A stretch of DNA of 64,000 bases from the NCBI RefSeq assembly GCF_007859955.1, contig NZ_SJPR01000004.1:186001-250000 (forward strand), read 5' to 3'. A program made the translations under genes and the position numbers. The notes under the pieces were generated by a model. That model was not told the DNA's origin and searched no databases. It saw only the letters and a list, made by a program, of their open reading frames with translations. Numbering within the stretch: the first letter of the stretch is position 1; every line of letters starts with the position of its first letter. This stretch comes from Botrimarina colliarenosi (GTDB lineage: Bacteria; Planctomycetota; Planctomycetia; Pirellulales; Lacipirellulaceae). This document shows, piece by piece, positions 25,350 to 34,738 of this stretch.

Positions 25350-26420
25350 ATGCGACCTAAATCGCTCATATTGCTCGTACTCGCGCTCGGCTGTGGCCTG
25401 GCGGCGTCGATCGGCATTAGCCGTGTCATGGACGCCAACGCCAACCGCCCGGCGATGCAGCTCGAGACAACGCCCATCTACGTGGCGTTGCACAACATCA
25501 ATCTGGGCGACCCGATTGGCGCTAGCATGGTGGCCCTCGAAGAGTGGCCCGCCGACAAAGCGCCGAAAGGCTCGCTGACGTCGCTCGAGGACCTCGAGGG
25601 ACGTCGGCCGCGGACGACGATCGTCGCTGGGACTCCGATCCTCGAGGCCCAGCTGCTCGCTCTGGGTGAGACGGCCGACCCCGTGGCGAACATCCCCGAC
25701 GGCTTCCGTCTCTCGACGATCTCGGTGAACGCCGAGAAGGTGGCCGCTGGCCTGCTGAGCCCGGGTGACCGCGTCGACGTGCAACTGTTTATGGCCGCCA
25801 GCCAACGCGATAACGTCCCCTTCGCGACGACCCGCGTCATTCTGCAAAACATCCGCGTCTTCGCCATCGAGCAGGCCGTCCAACGGACCGCCGAAGGCGA
25901 AGAGGCCCGTGCGATTCCCAAGACAGTCTCCTTGCTGGTGACCCCGGAGCAGGCGAGCAAGCTCGACCTGGCCCAAAACCTTGGTGAGTTGAGCCTGATC
26001 CCGCGGAATCCCAATGACGAGACCGCCTCGGCGATGGTCGAGGTGACGATCGAAGACATCCTCGGCACCCGCTCCGAGAAGAACTCTCGCAAAGAAGAGC
26101 AAAACCGCGACGTGTCCGGTCCGCCCAAGCAGAGTCTGTTCGACACCGTTGTCGGCATGATGTCGCAGGCGGCGCAAGAGCGGCCCCCCTTCGAGATGAC
26201 CATCGTCCAGGCCGAAGAGGTCTCGACGATGCGCTTCGATAGTCGCACCGGCGTTCCGCTGCAGGGCGAACAAGACAGCTACGCGGGCGCGCGCCCGAAG
26301 ACGCCGGGATCCACCGCCAGCTATACGAGTGACGGCAAGATCGACTTCTCCGGGCCCCTCAAATCGACGGGGCCGCCGCCGAAGCCGGTTGATTTCCCGG
26401 TGCCGTTTGAAGGTGAATGA
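25350..26420 (+). CDS. cpaB: Tad pilus assembly protein CpaB/RcpC
   Basis: A 356-residue periplasmic/outer-membrane-associated Tad component. One N-terminal transmembrane segment (SLILLVLALGCGLAASIGI) is followed by an SAF-like domain (IYVALHNINLGDPIGASMV, GTPILEAQL) and the RcpC domain (ISVNAEKVAAGLLSPGDRVDVQL, KTVSLLVTPEQASKL). The long polar C-terminal part is Pro/Gly-rich and not conserved. CpaB is thought to work with the secretin, encoded next. Confidence 0.92.
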   Translation: MRPKSLILLVLALGCGLAASIGISRVMDANANRPAMQLETTPIYVALHNINLGDPIGASMVALEEWPADKAPKGSLTSLEDLEGRRPRTTIVAGTPILEAQLLALGETADPVANIPDGFRLSTISVNAEKVAAGLLSPGDRVDVQLFMAASQRDNVPFATTRVILQNIRVFAIEQAVQRTAEGEEARAIPKTVSLLVTPEQASKLDLAQNLGELSLIPRNPNDETASAMVEVTIEDILGTRSEKNSRKEEQNRDVSGPPKQSLFDTVVGMMSQAAQERPPFEMTIVQAEEVSTMRFDSRTGVPLQGEQDSYAGARPKTPGSTASYTSDGKIDFSGPLKSTGPPPKPVDFPVPFEGE

Positions 26421-26589
26421 CAAGTTGAGTTGCCGCAAGGCACAGAGGATAGCGACGAGGTAGCGCCACCAGCGGCGCCGGGCGGGCCAGGGATTGGCTC
26501 CGGCCGAGAGATAACCAATCGGGGGGATGGCCCGCGCCTCGGCTCGGGTCCAGGCGTCGTCCGCGACGCCGCAACAGGAAAGTACAAGG

Positions 26590-28356
26590 ATGTACGACCT
26601 TACCGCCTACCGGACGCTCCGCTCCATGCGCGGGGTGCTTGTGTTGACGATCGTCGCCGCGGCTACCGCCACGGCTCCCAATATCGCACGAGCGCAGGGC
26701 CTCGAAAACGGCTCGGTCGTCCGCCGCATCGACGGCGCGAACGACAAGCTCGAGATCACGACCAATACGAGTCGGATTCTCACGCTCGACAAGAAGATCC
26801 CCAAGGTGCAGGTCAACAACCCCGAGTTGCTGGCCGTGACGCCCCTCTCGGCGACCGAGATCCAGGTCTCCGCCAAGAAGGCCGGCGTCACCCAGGTCAA
26901 CCTCTGGGACGAGGACGGCGACATCCACACGGTGGATGTCTTTATCTACGGAGACGTCCGCGAGCTCGAACACGCCCTGGCGACGCAGTTCCCCAACTCG
27001 TCGGTCCGGGTCTATCGCTACAGCCAGAGCCTGGTCCTCACCGGCTTCATCGATCGACCCGACTACGTCGACCCGATCCGCCAGCTGGCCGAGGATTACG
27101 CCCCGAAGGTGATCAACAACATCGCCGTCGGCGGCGTGCAGCAGGTGCTGCTCAAGGTCAAGATCTACGAGGTCTCGCGGACCAAGCTGCGGCAGCTCGG
27201 CGTCGATATGGGTTACACCAGCGGCCACGGTTACTTCGGGACGAGCGTATCGGGCCTGATCAACAACGTCGGGTCGGGCGGCAACCCGCTGGGACTCACG
27301 CAGGTAGCGTCCGGCGTTAAGGGCATCACCGACACGGCGGGTCAAACCGTCGAGTTCGCGGTGACCAACGGCAACGACGCCTTCTTTGGCTTCATTGACG
27401 CCCTGCAACGCAAGAGCATCGCAAAGATCCTTGCCGAGCCGAACATTGTCGCCGTTAGCGGTCGACCGGCCCAGTTCAATGAAGGCGGCGAAATCCCCAT
27501 TATCGTGCCACAGTCGCTCGGCAACGTCGCGATCGAGTACAAGCCTTTCGGAACGCAGGTCGACTTCCTGCCGATCGTGCTGGGCAACGGCAAGATCCGT
27601 CTCGAGGTCCGTCCGCGGATCAGCGACCTCGATTTTGGCAACGCGGTGACGATCAACAACACCCAGGTGCCCGCCCTGACGGTCCGGCAAGTGGACACGG
27701 CCGTCGAGATGAACGCCGGCCAAACGTTTGCGATTGCCGGTTTGATTCAGCAGCGCAGCATCGGATCCAACGCCGGGGTGCCTTTCCTGGCTGACCTGCC
27801 GATCATCGGCGCCCCGTTCCGCCGTGTCTCGAGCGAGACCGAAGAGGTTGAGCTGCTGATTCTCGTTACCCCCGAACTGGTCGATGCGATGGAGCCGCAC
27901 CAGGTTCCGCCGTGCGGACCGGGCATGGGGACGGTGTCGCCGTGCGACTGCGATCTGTACGTCGACGGCAAGTTGGAAGTGCCCAACTACTGCGGACCGT
28001 GCAAGAACGGCGGCTGCGGGTCGTGCCCAACCTGTGTCGCGGGGGGCTTTCCTGGACCGCCCCGTCAGTTGGTGAACGGCCACCAAGGCGGCCAGTCGAT
28101 GGGCGGCGCGCCCACCCCGGCGATGGCCCCCTATCCGATGGAAGAATCGCTGCCAACGCCCATGGAAGGCCCGAGCCTCTACGATAGCAGCGACGCGGCC
28201 GCCGAGCCGGTGCGGAACGGACCGCCCGCCCACTACCGGGCGGCGGCGCCCCCGTCGCTCGTGCGGCAGGCCTCGCGGCCTTACCAGCCGGCCGCCGGCA
28301 GGGCGACCGTCAGCGATTCCGGTTTAATCGGTCCGGTCGGTTATGACGAAGATTGA
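26590..28356 (+). CDS. cpaC: Tad secretin CpaC/RcpA with Cys-rich C-terminal tail
   Basis: A 588-residue outer-membrane secretin. A signal peptide (to IARAQ) is followed by the pilus-assembly N domain (ILTLDKKIPKVQVNNPELL), a BON-like segment (VLTGFIDRPDYVDPI) and the secretin core with VPFLADLPIIGAPF and LLILVTPELVDAM. About 150 residues then extend past the usual end, starting with a stretch of eight cysteines (within CDCD, CGPCKNGGCGSC and neighbours) and going on Pro/Ala-rich. The ATG at 26590 is chosen from the signal peptide; the frame opens at 26527. Confidence 0.93.
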   Translation: MYDLTAYRTLRSMRGVLVLTIVAAATATAPNIARAQGLENGSVVRRIDGANDKLEITTNTSRILTLDKKIPKVQVNNPELLAVTPLSATEIQVSAKKAGVTQVNLWDEDGDIHTVDVFIYGDVRELEHALATQFPNSSVRVYRYSQSLVLTGFIDRPDYVDPIRQLAEDYAPKVINNIAVGGVQQVLLKVKIYEVSRTKLRQLGVDMGYTSGHGYFGTSVSGLINNVGSGGNPLGLTQVASGVKGITDTAGQTVEFAVTNGNDAFFGFIDALQRKSIAKILAEPNIVAVSGRPAQFNEGGEIPIIVPQSLGNVAIEYKPFGTQVDFLPIVLGNGKIRLEVRPRISDLDFGNAVTINNTQVPALTVRQVDTAVEMNAGQTFAIAGLIQQRSIGSNAGVPFLADLPIIGAPFRRVSSETEEVELLILVTPELVDAMEPHQVPPCGPGMGTVSPCDCDLYVDGKLEVPNYCGPCKNGGCGSCPTCVAGGFPGPPRQLVNGHQGGQSMGGAPTPAMAPYPMEESLPTPMEGPSLYDSSDAAAEPVRNGPPAHYRAAAPPSLVRQASRPYQPAAGRATVSDSGLIGPVGYDED

Positions 28357-28468
28357 CACGCCGCCAATTTGGCCGGCGCGCTGTCTGGCGTGAGCTAACC
28401 TCTATTAGCCCAAGGCCCTGCGCCAGGTCTGTCGGAAGTCTTCGCCTCTACCGTATCGTCAGCAATCC

Positions 28469-29704
28469 ATGTCCAACGTCTTGCGATTAGCGATCGTCGA
28501 CCCCAATGACGGGGACCGAGAGGCGCTTAAAGCAACGCTGATGGGCCTCGACACCGTTTGGCTTGAGGCGGAGTGCTCGCGCTACGCGTTCTTCAAGGAC
28601 GTCGTCGAAGAGACCCATCCCGATGTGGCGTTCATCTCGATGGACGCCGACCCGGAAAAGGCGATCGAACTCGTTGAAGAGCTCGCCCGTCAGAAGCCCG
28701 AGGTCGCTCTGTTGGTCGCGAGCAGTTCGACCGACGGCGCGATGATCCTCCGCTCGATGCGGGCCGGCGCCAAGGAGTTTCTCACCAAGCCGCTCCGCCC
28801 GGATGACTTGGCGACCGCGCTGCAGCGCATTGGCCGCACACGCTTTGGCGCCGAGGGAGCCGGCGCTGGTTCTTGCCGTGTCATCGCCGTCAGCGGATGC
28901 ACCGGCGGCGTCGGCTCGACCAGCCTGGCGATCAACCTCGGCTGCGAGCTGGCCTCAAATCCAACCAACTCGGTCGTGGTCCTCGACCTCGACCTCGCGC
29001 TCGGCGACGCCGACGTCTATCTGGACACGATCCCTGAGTACACGCTCACCGACGTCGCCCAGAACATCGGCCGGCTCGACTTTACGCTGTTGAAGCGATC
29101 GCTTACGAAGCACTCGTCGGGCGTCTACCTGCTGCCGCGTCCGGTGCAGCTCGAAGACTCGAAGCTCGTCACGACCGACGATTTGACGCGTGTCATCAAC
29201 CTGCTCCGGGCGACTTTCACGCACCTGATTATCGACACCTCGAAGGCCTACAACGAGCTCGACCTGCTCGCGATGGACCTCGCCAGCGACATCCTCATGG
29301 TCACGCAGCTTGACCTGCCGTGCCTGCGGAACGTCGTGCGGTTGATGATGTCGTTCGAGCAGCGTGGCGCCCTCCGTGAGAAGGTGAAGATCGTCGTCAA
29401 CCGCGTCGGCCAAGGCGGGGCGTCGATCAGCGTGAAGAAGGCCGAGTCGACCCTCGGTCAGGACATCTTCTGGCAGCTGCCCAACGATTTCCGGACGATG
29501 ATCGAGGTGCGTAACAACGGCGTGCCCCTCCTCGAGCAGGCGCCTAAGGCGCCGCTGACCCAGTCAATCCAGCAGTTGGCGCGCGAACTGACCGGCGGCT
29601 CGAGCGCCGGCGAATCCGATTCGGGCGCCAAGTCGGGCCGCAGCTGGCTCGGCCTGTGGGGCAAGAAGGGCGCCGCCGAAGAGCCGGCGTCCGCCGAGGG
29701 CTAA
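28469..29704 (+). CDS. cpaE: CpaE/TadZ-like pilus localisation ATPase, atypical nucleotide site
   Basis: A 411-residue protein with an N-terminal receiver-like domain (about 1-125) and a MinD/ParA-type domain. CpaE/TadZ proteins place the Tad machine at the cell pole. The receiver reads PDVAFISMDADP, so the usual phosphoacceptor position is shifted or Ser. The P-loop is GCTGGVGSTS instead of KGGVGKTT: both the signature lysine and the usual P-loop lysine are replaced. The C-terminal 40 residues are Ser/Gly/Ala-rich. The gene sits in the normal place between secretin and tadA. Confidence 0.9.
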   Translation: MSNVLRLAIVDPNDGDREALKATLMGLDTVWLEAECSRYAFFKDVVEETHPDVAFISMDADPEKAIELVEELARQKPEVALLVASSSTDGAMILRSMRAGAKEFLTKPLRPDDLATALQRIGRTRFGAEGAGAGSCRVIAVSGCTGGVGSTSLAINLGCELASNPTNSVVVLDLDLALGDADVYLDTIPEYTLTDVAQNIGRLDFTLLKRSLTKHSSGVYLLPRPVQLEDSKLVTTDDLTRVINLLRATFTHLIIDTSKAYNELDLLAMDLASDILMVTQLDLPCLRNVVRLMMSFEQRGALREKVKIVVNRVGQGGASISVKKAESTLGQDIFWQLPNDFRTMIEVRNNGVPLLEQAPKAPLTQSIQQLARELTGGSSAGESDSGAKSGRSWLGLWGKKGAAEEPASAEG

Positions 29705-29967
29705 GACCCGCCCAACGGACGGGCGGACGGCGGACCTGAAACGGCCGCGCCCTCGGGGCCCGACAACGCCGGTTCAGCCGATCGTCCTACCGGTCGGTCG
29801 CGCCGGCGCAGCGATGCCGCTTATGCCGGTTAGCGTCTCTCTTCTTCAATCACGCGTCTGTCTTGCACCGCGCCGTCTAGGGTGAGCTACGCTTTTGCGG
29901 ACCATTTCCCTCCGCCCTCAGCGGCAGGGGAAAGATGCTTTCGCGAAACAAGTAGCCGACGCCCCCC

Positions 29968-31296
29968 ATGACGAAACTCAACACCCCCGCCTCGACCGCT
30001 CTCTCGTCGCAGGAGAAAGAGGCCGAGTTTGAAACGCTGAAGCGACGCATCCACTCGAAGCTGGTCGATAAGCTCGACCTGTCACGCGTGGGCGAATTGG
30101 AGGGCGACGTTCTCCGCCGCGAGATCCGCCTCGTGGTCGAGCACCTCTGCGACACCGAGGACACCCTCCTCAATCGCAAGGAGCGCGACCGTCTGGTCGA
30201 TGAGGTCCTCGACGAGACCTTCGGCCTCGGCCCGATGGAGATGCTGCTGAAGGACCCGTCGATCAGCGAAATCATGGTCAACGGCCCGAAGAGCATCTTC
30301 GTTGAAAAGAACGGCAAGCTCGTCAAGACGCCGGTCACGTTCCGCGACAACAAGCACCTGATGCAGATCATTGACCGCATCGTGTCGCGGGTCGGCCGGC
30401 GTGTCGACGAGGTCTGTCCGATGGTCGACGCCCGCCTGCCGGACGGCTCGCGTGTGAACGCGATCATCCCCCCGCTAGCGCTCGACGGCCCGACGGTCAC
30501 CATCCGGCGGTTCGGCTCGAATCCGCTGAAGCTCGAGGACCTGCTGAACTATCGCAGCCTGACGCCCGAGATGGTGATGCTGCTCGAGGCCTCGATGAAG
30601 GCCAAGTTGAACATCGTCATCTCCGGCGGCACCGGCTCGGGTAAGACGACGCTGCTCAACACGCTCAGCAGCTTCATCAGCAACGACGACCGGATCGTCA
30701 CGATCGAGGACGCGGCGGAGCTCCAGCTCCAGCAAGACCACGTCGTGCGTCTCGAGACCCGGCCGCCGAACATCGAGGGCAAGGGACGCATCAGCGCCAC
30801 CGAGCTGGTGAAGAACTCGCTCCGTATGCGGCCCGACCGGATCATCATCGGCGAGTGTCGTGGCGGCGAGACGCTCGACATGCTCCAGGCGATGAACACC
30901 GGCCACGACGGATCGCTCACCACCTGCCACGCGAACACGCCGCGCGACGCGATCGCCCGTATCGAGACGATGATCATGATGGCGGGCTTCGAAATGCCCA
31001 TGAAGGCGATGCGGACCCAGATCGCCAGCGCCGTGAACCTGATCGTTCAGTCGAACCGCCTCCAAGGCGGGCCGCGCAAGGTGACCCACATCACCGAGGT
31101 GCTCGGCATGGAGCAAGACACCATCGTCATGCAAGACATTTTCCGCTTCGAGAAGACCGGCGTTGACCAGAACGGCCGGGCGATCGGCCGCTTTATCTCG
31201 ACCGGCATCCGACCGAGCTTCATGGACCGGCTCGAGCAAGCGGGCATCCGCCTACCGGCGAGCACGTTCCGCGAGCGCGTCATGATGGAAGACTGA
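29968..31296 (+). CDS. tadA: Tad secretion ATPase TadA/CpaF
   Basis: A 442-residue hexameric motor ATPase of the type II/IV secretion superfamily that powers Flp pilus assembly. Walker A is SGGTGSGKTTLLN, the Asp box ends IEDAAELQL and Walker B is RPDRIIIGECRGGE; the His box is GHDGSLTTCHAN. The N-terminal domain is the usual TadA all-helical cap (LKRRIHSKLVDKLDL). The 263-bp spacer upstream (29705-29967) holds only a small GC hairpin near 29708. Confidence 0.96.
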   Translation: MTKLNTPASTALSSQEKEAEFETLKRRIHSKLVDKLDLSRVGELEGDVLRREIRLVVEHLCDTEDTLLNRKERDRLVDEVLDETFGLGPMEMLLKDPSISEIMVNGPKSIFVEKNGKLVKTPVTFRDNKHLMQIIDRIVSRVGRRVDEVCPMVDARLPDGSRVNAIIPPLALDGPTVTIRRFGSNPLKLEDLLNYRSLTPEMVMLLEASMKAKLNIVISGGTGSGKTTLLNTLSSFISNDDRIVTIEDAAELQLQQDHVVRLETRPPNIEGKGRISATELVKNSLRMRPDRIIIGECRGGETLDMLQAMNTGHDGSLTTCHANTPRDAIARIETMIMMAGFEMPMKAMRTQIASAVNLIVQSNRLQGGPRKVTHITEVLGMEQDTIVMQDIFRFEKTGVDQNGRAIGRFISTGIRPSFMDRLEQAGIRLPASTFRERVMMED

Positions 31297-31395
31297 GGCG
31301 ACCCACCGCTAGGACCGCGGCTACGAAACTCCGCGACGCAGCCCAAAGCCGACTCTCTCGCCAATCCGTAAACCGAACTCCCCGATCAGCCAACC

Positions 31396-32373
31396 ATGTC
31401 CCCCCTCGTCATCACGCTACTGGTCTTCGGCGGCGTCACCGGCCTGGTGATTGCTGTCGCGATGCTATGGAGCGGCGATAAAGAAGCAGACGTCGAGGAT
31501 CGGCTGAGCGCGCTGACCTCGGGCAAGGCGGTCAAAGGCCGCGGCGGAAAGGAATCGGGCGACAAGGAGAATGACCTTCTCGCGGCGACCTGGAACCGCG
31601 GCGCTGGCGCCTTCGAGCAGGCGCTCGCCAATCACCTCAACCTTGAGCGATTGTTTGCCCAAGCGGACGTCTCGTTCAGCGTTAGTCAGTTCCTGATGGC
31701 GTGTGTTGGGGCGGCCCTGTTGGGATTCTTCGCCCCCACCACGCTCGGGCTGCCGATCAAGTTCGCCCCGATCTGCTCGGTGGTGTTCGTGTTCATCCCA
31801 TTCGCCTGGCTGATCATGAAGCGGAAGCGGCGGATGAAGAAGTTCGCCGCACAGCTCCCTGAGGCCCTTGAGCTGGTCGCCCGCGCGCTCCGCGCTGGGC
31901 ACAGCCTCGGCGCCGGCATGAACCTGGTCGGCGCCGAGATGTCGCCCCCCATCTGTCAGGAGTTCAGCCGCTGCTTCGAAGAGCAGAACCTCGGCATGCC
32001 GCTCGACGAAGCGCTCGAGAACCTCACCGAACGGGTGCCGAACCTCGACCTGAAGTTCTTCGCGACGGCCGTCATCCTGCAGCGTCAGACCGGTGGCGAC
32101 TTGGCGGAAATCCTCGACAAGATCGGCCGGCTGATCCGCGAGCGGTTCAAGATCTGGGGCCAAGTCCAGGCGCTCACGGGCGAAGGCCGCCTGTCGGGCA
32201 TCGTGCTCCTGGCCTTGCCGCCCATGCTGTTTGGCGCCGTGTACCGGCTTAACCCGGACTACCTAATGCTGCTTTTCACCGACGACATGGGCAAGAAGAT
32301 GCTCATCGGCGGGATCGTGATGCAGCTGCTCGGCGCTATCGTGATCCAGAAGATCGTGAATATCAGAATCTGA
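31396..32373 (+). CDS. tadB: Tad inner-membrane platform protein TadB
   Basis: A 325-residue platform protein. An N-terminal transmembrane segment (LVITLLVFGGVTGLVIAVAML) and a paired hydrophobic hairpin near 95-140 precede the T2SSF domain: AAQLPEALELVARALRAGHSLGAGM, MPLDEALENLTERVPNLDLKFF and TGGDLAEILDKI, each typical of TadB. The C-terminal helices complete the fold. It lies 99 nt after tadA. Confidence 0.95.
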   Translation: MSPLVITLLVFGGVTGLVIAVAMLWSGDKEADVEDRLSALTSGKAVKGRGGKESGDKENDLLAATWNRGAGAFEQALANHLNLERLFAQADVSFSVSQFLMACVGAALLGFFAPTTLGLPIKFAPICSVVFVFIPFAWLIMKRKRRMKKFAAQLPEALELVARALRAGHSLGAGMNLVGAEMSPPICQEFSRCFEEQNLGMPLDEALENLTERVPNLDLKFFATAVILQRQTGGDLAEILDKIGRLIRERFKIWGQVQALTGEGRLSGIVLLALPPMLFGAVYRLNPDYLMLLFTDDMGKKMLIGGIVMQLLGAIVIQKIVNIRI

Positions 32374-32380
32374 CTCGAAC

Positions 32381-32403
32381 TCCCTCCCCCAAAGGGGGAG
32401 GGG
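32381..32403 (+). promoter_or_regulatory. Intercistronic hairpin between tadB and tadC
   Basis: tccctccccc-aaa-gggggaggg forms a stem of about 10 bp with a 3-nt loop, 8 nt after the tadB stop. It has no T-tract. It could stabilise the upstream message or reduce read-through into tadC. Confidence 0.5.
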
Positions 32404-32435
32404 ACCCACGGTTACCTACTGCCAACCGCCCGCCC

Positions 32436-33407
32436 ATGATCCTCGCCGAACTGATCTCCAACGCCTTGATGGTCAAGCTCGCCGTTTTCGGCGCAGTGGC
32501 GGCGGCGATGTGGATCGCGCTGGAGTATTTCGGCGGCTCGGCCAACGAGCGGACGTCCGAGCGGCTCGAAGAGCTTCGTGACCCAGGGGGCCGCAAAGCC
32601 TCGAAGGCGATCAAGCAGTCGGACAAGATGGCGAAGCTCATCGAGCAAGCGACGCCGAGGTTCGCCGCGCCCCTGCAGCCCAAGACAAAAGAAGAAGAAG
32701 GGAAGCTGAAGCAACGCCTCCAGCACGCCGGCTTCCGCGGCGAGACGGCGATCAGCGTCTTTCTCGGCGCCAAGCTGCTTTGCCTCGGGTTCGGCTTCAT
32801 CGCCGGCGGCGGGGCCGCCTACTTCACCAAGGGGCTCACGCAAGAGGCGGCCATCATCACCGTCGCGGCCGCCGGCGTCATGTTCTTCCTGCCCGACGTC
32901 TCGATCTGGTTCATGAAGCGTTCACGCCAGGACAACATCTTCTACGGCCTGCCCGACGCGCTCGACCTGATGGTGGTCTGCGTCGAGGCCGGCCTCGGTC
33001 TCGACCAAGCGATGCGAAAAGTCAGCGAAGAGATGCGTAAGACGTACGGCGTTCTCGCCGAAGAGTTTGCGCTGTGCAATCTTCAACTCCAGATGGGATC
33101 TCCCCGCAACGAGGTCCTGTCCGAACTCGGCTCGCGCACCGGCGTCGACGACCTGAAAGCCTTGGCGGCGATCCTCGTGCAGGCCGACAAGTTCGGCTCG
33201 AGCGTCGCCCAGGCGCTCCGGGTGCAGAGCGACTCGATGCGGACCCGCCGCAGTCAGATGGCTGAGGAGAAGGCCGCCAAGACCGCGGTAAAGCTGATCT
33301 TCCCGCTGGTGATCTTCATCTTCCCGGCGATCTTCGTCGTCCTGGTCGGACCCGCGGCGATCACGATGATCAACGAGATGTTCCCTGCGATGAACGGCGG
33401 GGGCTGA
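32436..33407 (+). CDS. tadC: Tad inner-membrane platform protein TadC
   Basis: A 323-residue partner of TadB. It has N-terminal and central hydrophobic segments and the T2SSF domain with LPDALDLMVVCVEAGLGLDQAM, NEVLSELGSRTGVDDLKALAAILVQ and FGSSVAQALRVQSDSMR, which are TadC signatures. The final hydrophobic helix is AVKLIFPLVIFIFPAIFVVLVGP. TadB and TadC together form the platform on which the TadA motor acts. It is the last canonical tad gene here; no TadE/F/G pseudopilin follows. Confidence 0.95.
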   Translation: MILAELISNALMVKLAVFGAVAAAMWIALEYFGGSANERTSERLEELRDPGGRKASKAIKQSDKMAKLIEQATPRFAAPLQPKTKEEEGKLKQRLQHAGFRGETAISVFLGAKLLCLGFGFIAGGGAAYFTKGLTQEAAIITVAAAGVMFFLPDVSIWFMKRSRQDNIFYGLPDALDLMVVCVEAGLGLDQAMRKVSEEMRKTYGVLAEEFALCNLQLQMGSPRNEVLSELGSRTGVDDLKALAAILVQADKFGSSVAQALRVQSDSMRTRRSQMAEEKAAKTAVKLIFPLVIFIFPAIFVVLVGPAAITMINEMFPAMNGGG

Positions 33408-33499
33408 CCCCCACTCCTCGTCGTCAGAAGAGACGTCGGAGTCGCGGCAATCACCTCTGGTCCGCACAGGCCAATACTGAAGACTTAGCCGAAGCTGCG

Positions 33500-34738
33500 T
33501 CAGAGACGTCGCCGTGGACAGAACGCTACGGCTAACGAACCGAGCCACATCGCCGATGGCTCTGGAACGGTAGAGAAAATGTAGGCGGCCCCTGCGAAAT
33601 CGCCATTGTTGCTATCGCCTTCCGCCCCAATGATCGCAATCCCGTCGCCAATTGCAACCGAGGATCCAAAGTGGTCGAGCTCGCCTCCGAGATCCGCGCT
33701 AAACTTTGCAATCTGCCGGACCGTCGGTACCTCGAAAAGGTATGCTGATCCGGAATCGAGACCTTTCTCGTCCTCATAGCTTGCACCAACGAGGGCGAGA
33801 CCTCCGCTGATCGCAACCGATCTACCAAAACGGTCATCAGTCGATCCATCGTCGGCCACGATCTTTGCGAGCTGTGTACCCGTCGCGACGTCGAACAGAT
33901 AGGCGGCGCCGCTGCGTCCACTGTGGCCGTAAGCACCCACTAGGGCGAGGCCGCCATCGATTGCGACGGATTCCCCGAATCGGTCCATCTCGGCGCCGTC
34001 TTGGGGCGTGAGTTTCGCAATCTGAACGCCGGTCACCGCATCGAATAGGTAGGCCGAACCTGAGTCCTCGCCGTTGTCGTCATCTTGAGGCGATCCAATG
34101 ATCGCAATGCCATTGGAGATCGCCGCCGACGTTCCGAAGTAATCCTGAGGCGCGCCATCGTCCGGACTTAGCTTGGCGAATTGAGCGCCGGTCGAAAGGT
34201 CAAACAAGTAAGCCGAGCCGGACGCAAGGCCATTGTCATCGTCACCTCGGGCGCCGATAAGTGCGACGCCACCATCGATTGCAACCGAGGCTCCAAACTC
34301 GCCATCGCTTACCGGGTCGGCTGGGGAGAACTTGGTGAGTTGTTCGAAAGTAGCCGTGTCGAACAAGTACGCCGAGCCCGAAGAAAAAAAGACGTCGCCA
34401 TCTCCTGGAGCGCCTAGGAGCGCCAAGCCATTGTTGGCTGCAACGGACGATCCGAACTGGTCAAAGAAGCCACCATCATTCGCAGTGATCTTCTTAAGCT
34501 GGGTCCCGGACGAAACATCGAACAGGTACGCCGATCCGGAGAAGAAGTCATTGTCTTGGTCTCGGAAAGCCCCCACGACGGCGATTCCGCTATCAACTGC
34601 TACCGCTGCCCCAAAGTAGTCGAGCTCCGCGCCATCGTCGGGCGTTAGTTTAAAGAGCTGGTTACCTAAGTCAGCCCACGCAGGCGTTATCAGGACCGCT
34701 AAGGCAATGGGAGCGAGGGTGATAGGGCGCAAATTCAC
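33500..34738 (-). CDS. FG-GAP beta-propeller protein with PEP-CTERM
   Basis: A 412-residue secreted protein. A signal peptide (to AWA) is followed by seven near-identical blades of about 52 residues, each with the pattern SGSAYLFD...LxxDDGAxxDxFGxSVAI..G.ALVGA. The tail is VPEPSA, a hydrophobic helix and RRRL (PEP-CTERM). The start is GTG at 34738, supported by CAGGAG 7 nt upstream. FG-GAP propellers usually bind ligands or surfaces. It lies on the opposite strand between tadC and the accessory tad-side genes, so it looks like a later insertion. Confidence 0.9.
   Translation of the reverse strand: MNLRPITLAPIALAVLITPAWADLGNQLFKLTPDDGAELDYFGAAVAVDSGIAVVGAFRDQDNDFFSGSAYLFDVSSGTQLKKITANDGGFFDQFGSSVAANNGLALLGAPGDGDVFFSSGSAYLFDTATFEQLTKFSPADPVSDGEFGASVAIDGGVALIGARGDDDNGLASGSAYLFDLSTGAQFAKLSPDDGAPQDYFGTSAAISNGIAIIGSPQDDDNGEDSGSAYLFDAVTGVQIAKLTPQDGAEMDRFGESVAIDGGLALVGAYGHSGRSGAAYLFDVATGTQLAKIVADDGSTDDRFGRSVAISGGLALVGASYEDEKGLDSGSAYLFEVPTVRQIAKFSADLGGELDHFGSSVAIGDGIAIIGAEGDSNNGDFAGAAYIFSTVPEPSAMWLGSLAVAFCPRRRL

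Noticed and set aside
25179-26438. A 419-codon minus-strand frame opposite cpaB
   Set aside because: Same GC-driven antisense effect; no domain, no start signal, and it covers a known Tad gene.
26359-28233. A 624-codon minus-strand frame opposite the secretin
   Set aside because: The secretin frame has clear family motifs; the antisense frame is low-complexity Asp/Arg/His-rich and explained by high third-position GC.
32374-32435. Intrinsic terminator between tadB and tadC
   Set aside because: The hairpin is GC-rich but has no following T-tract, and tadC continues in the same direction 62 nt later.
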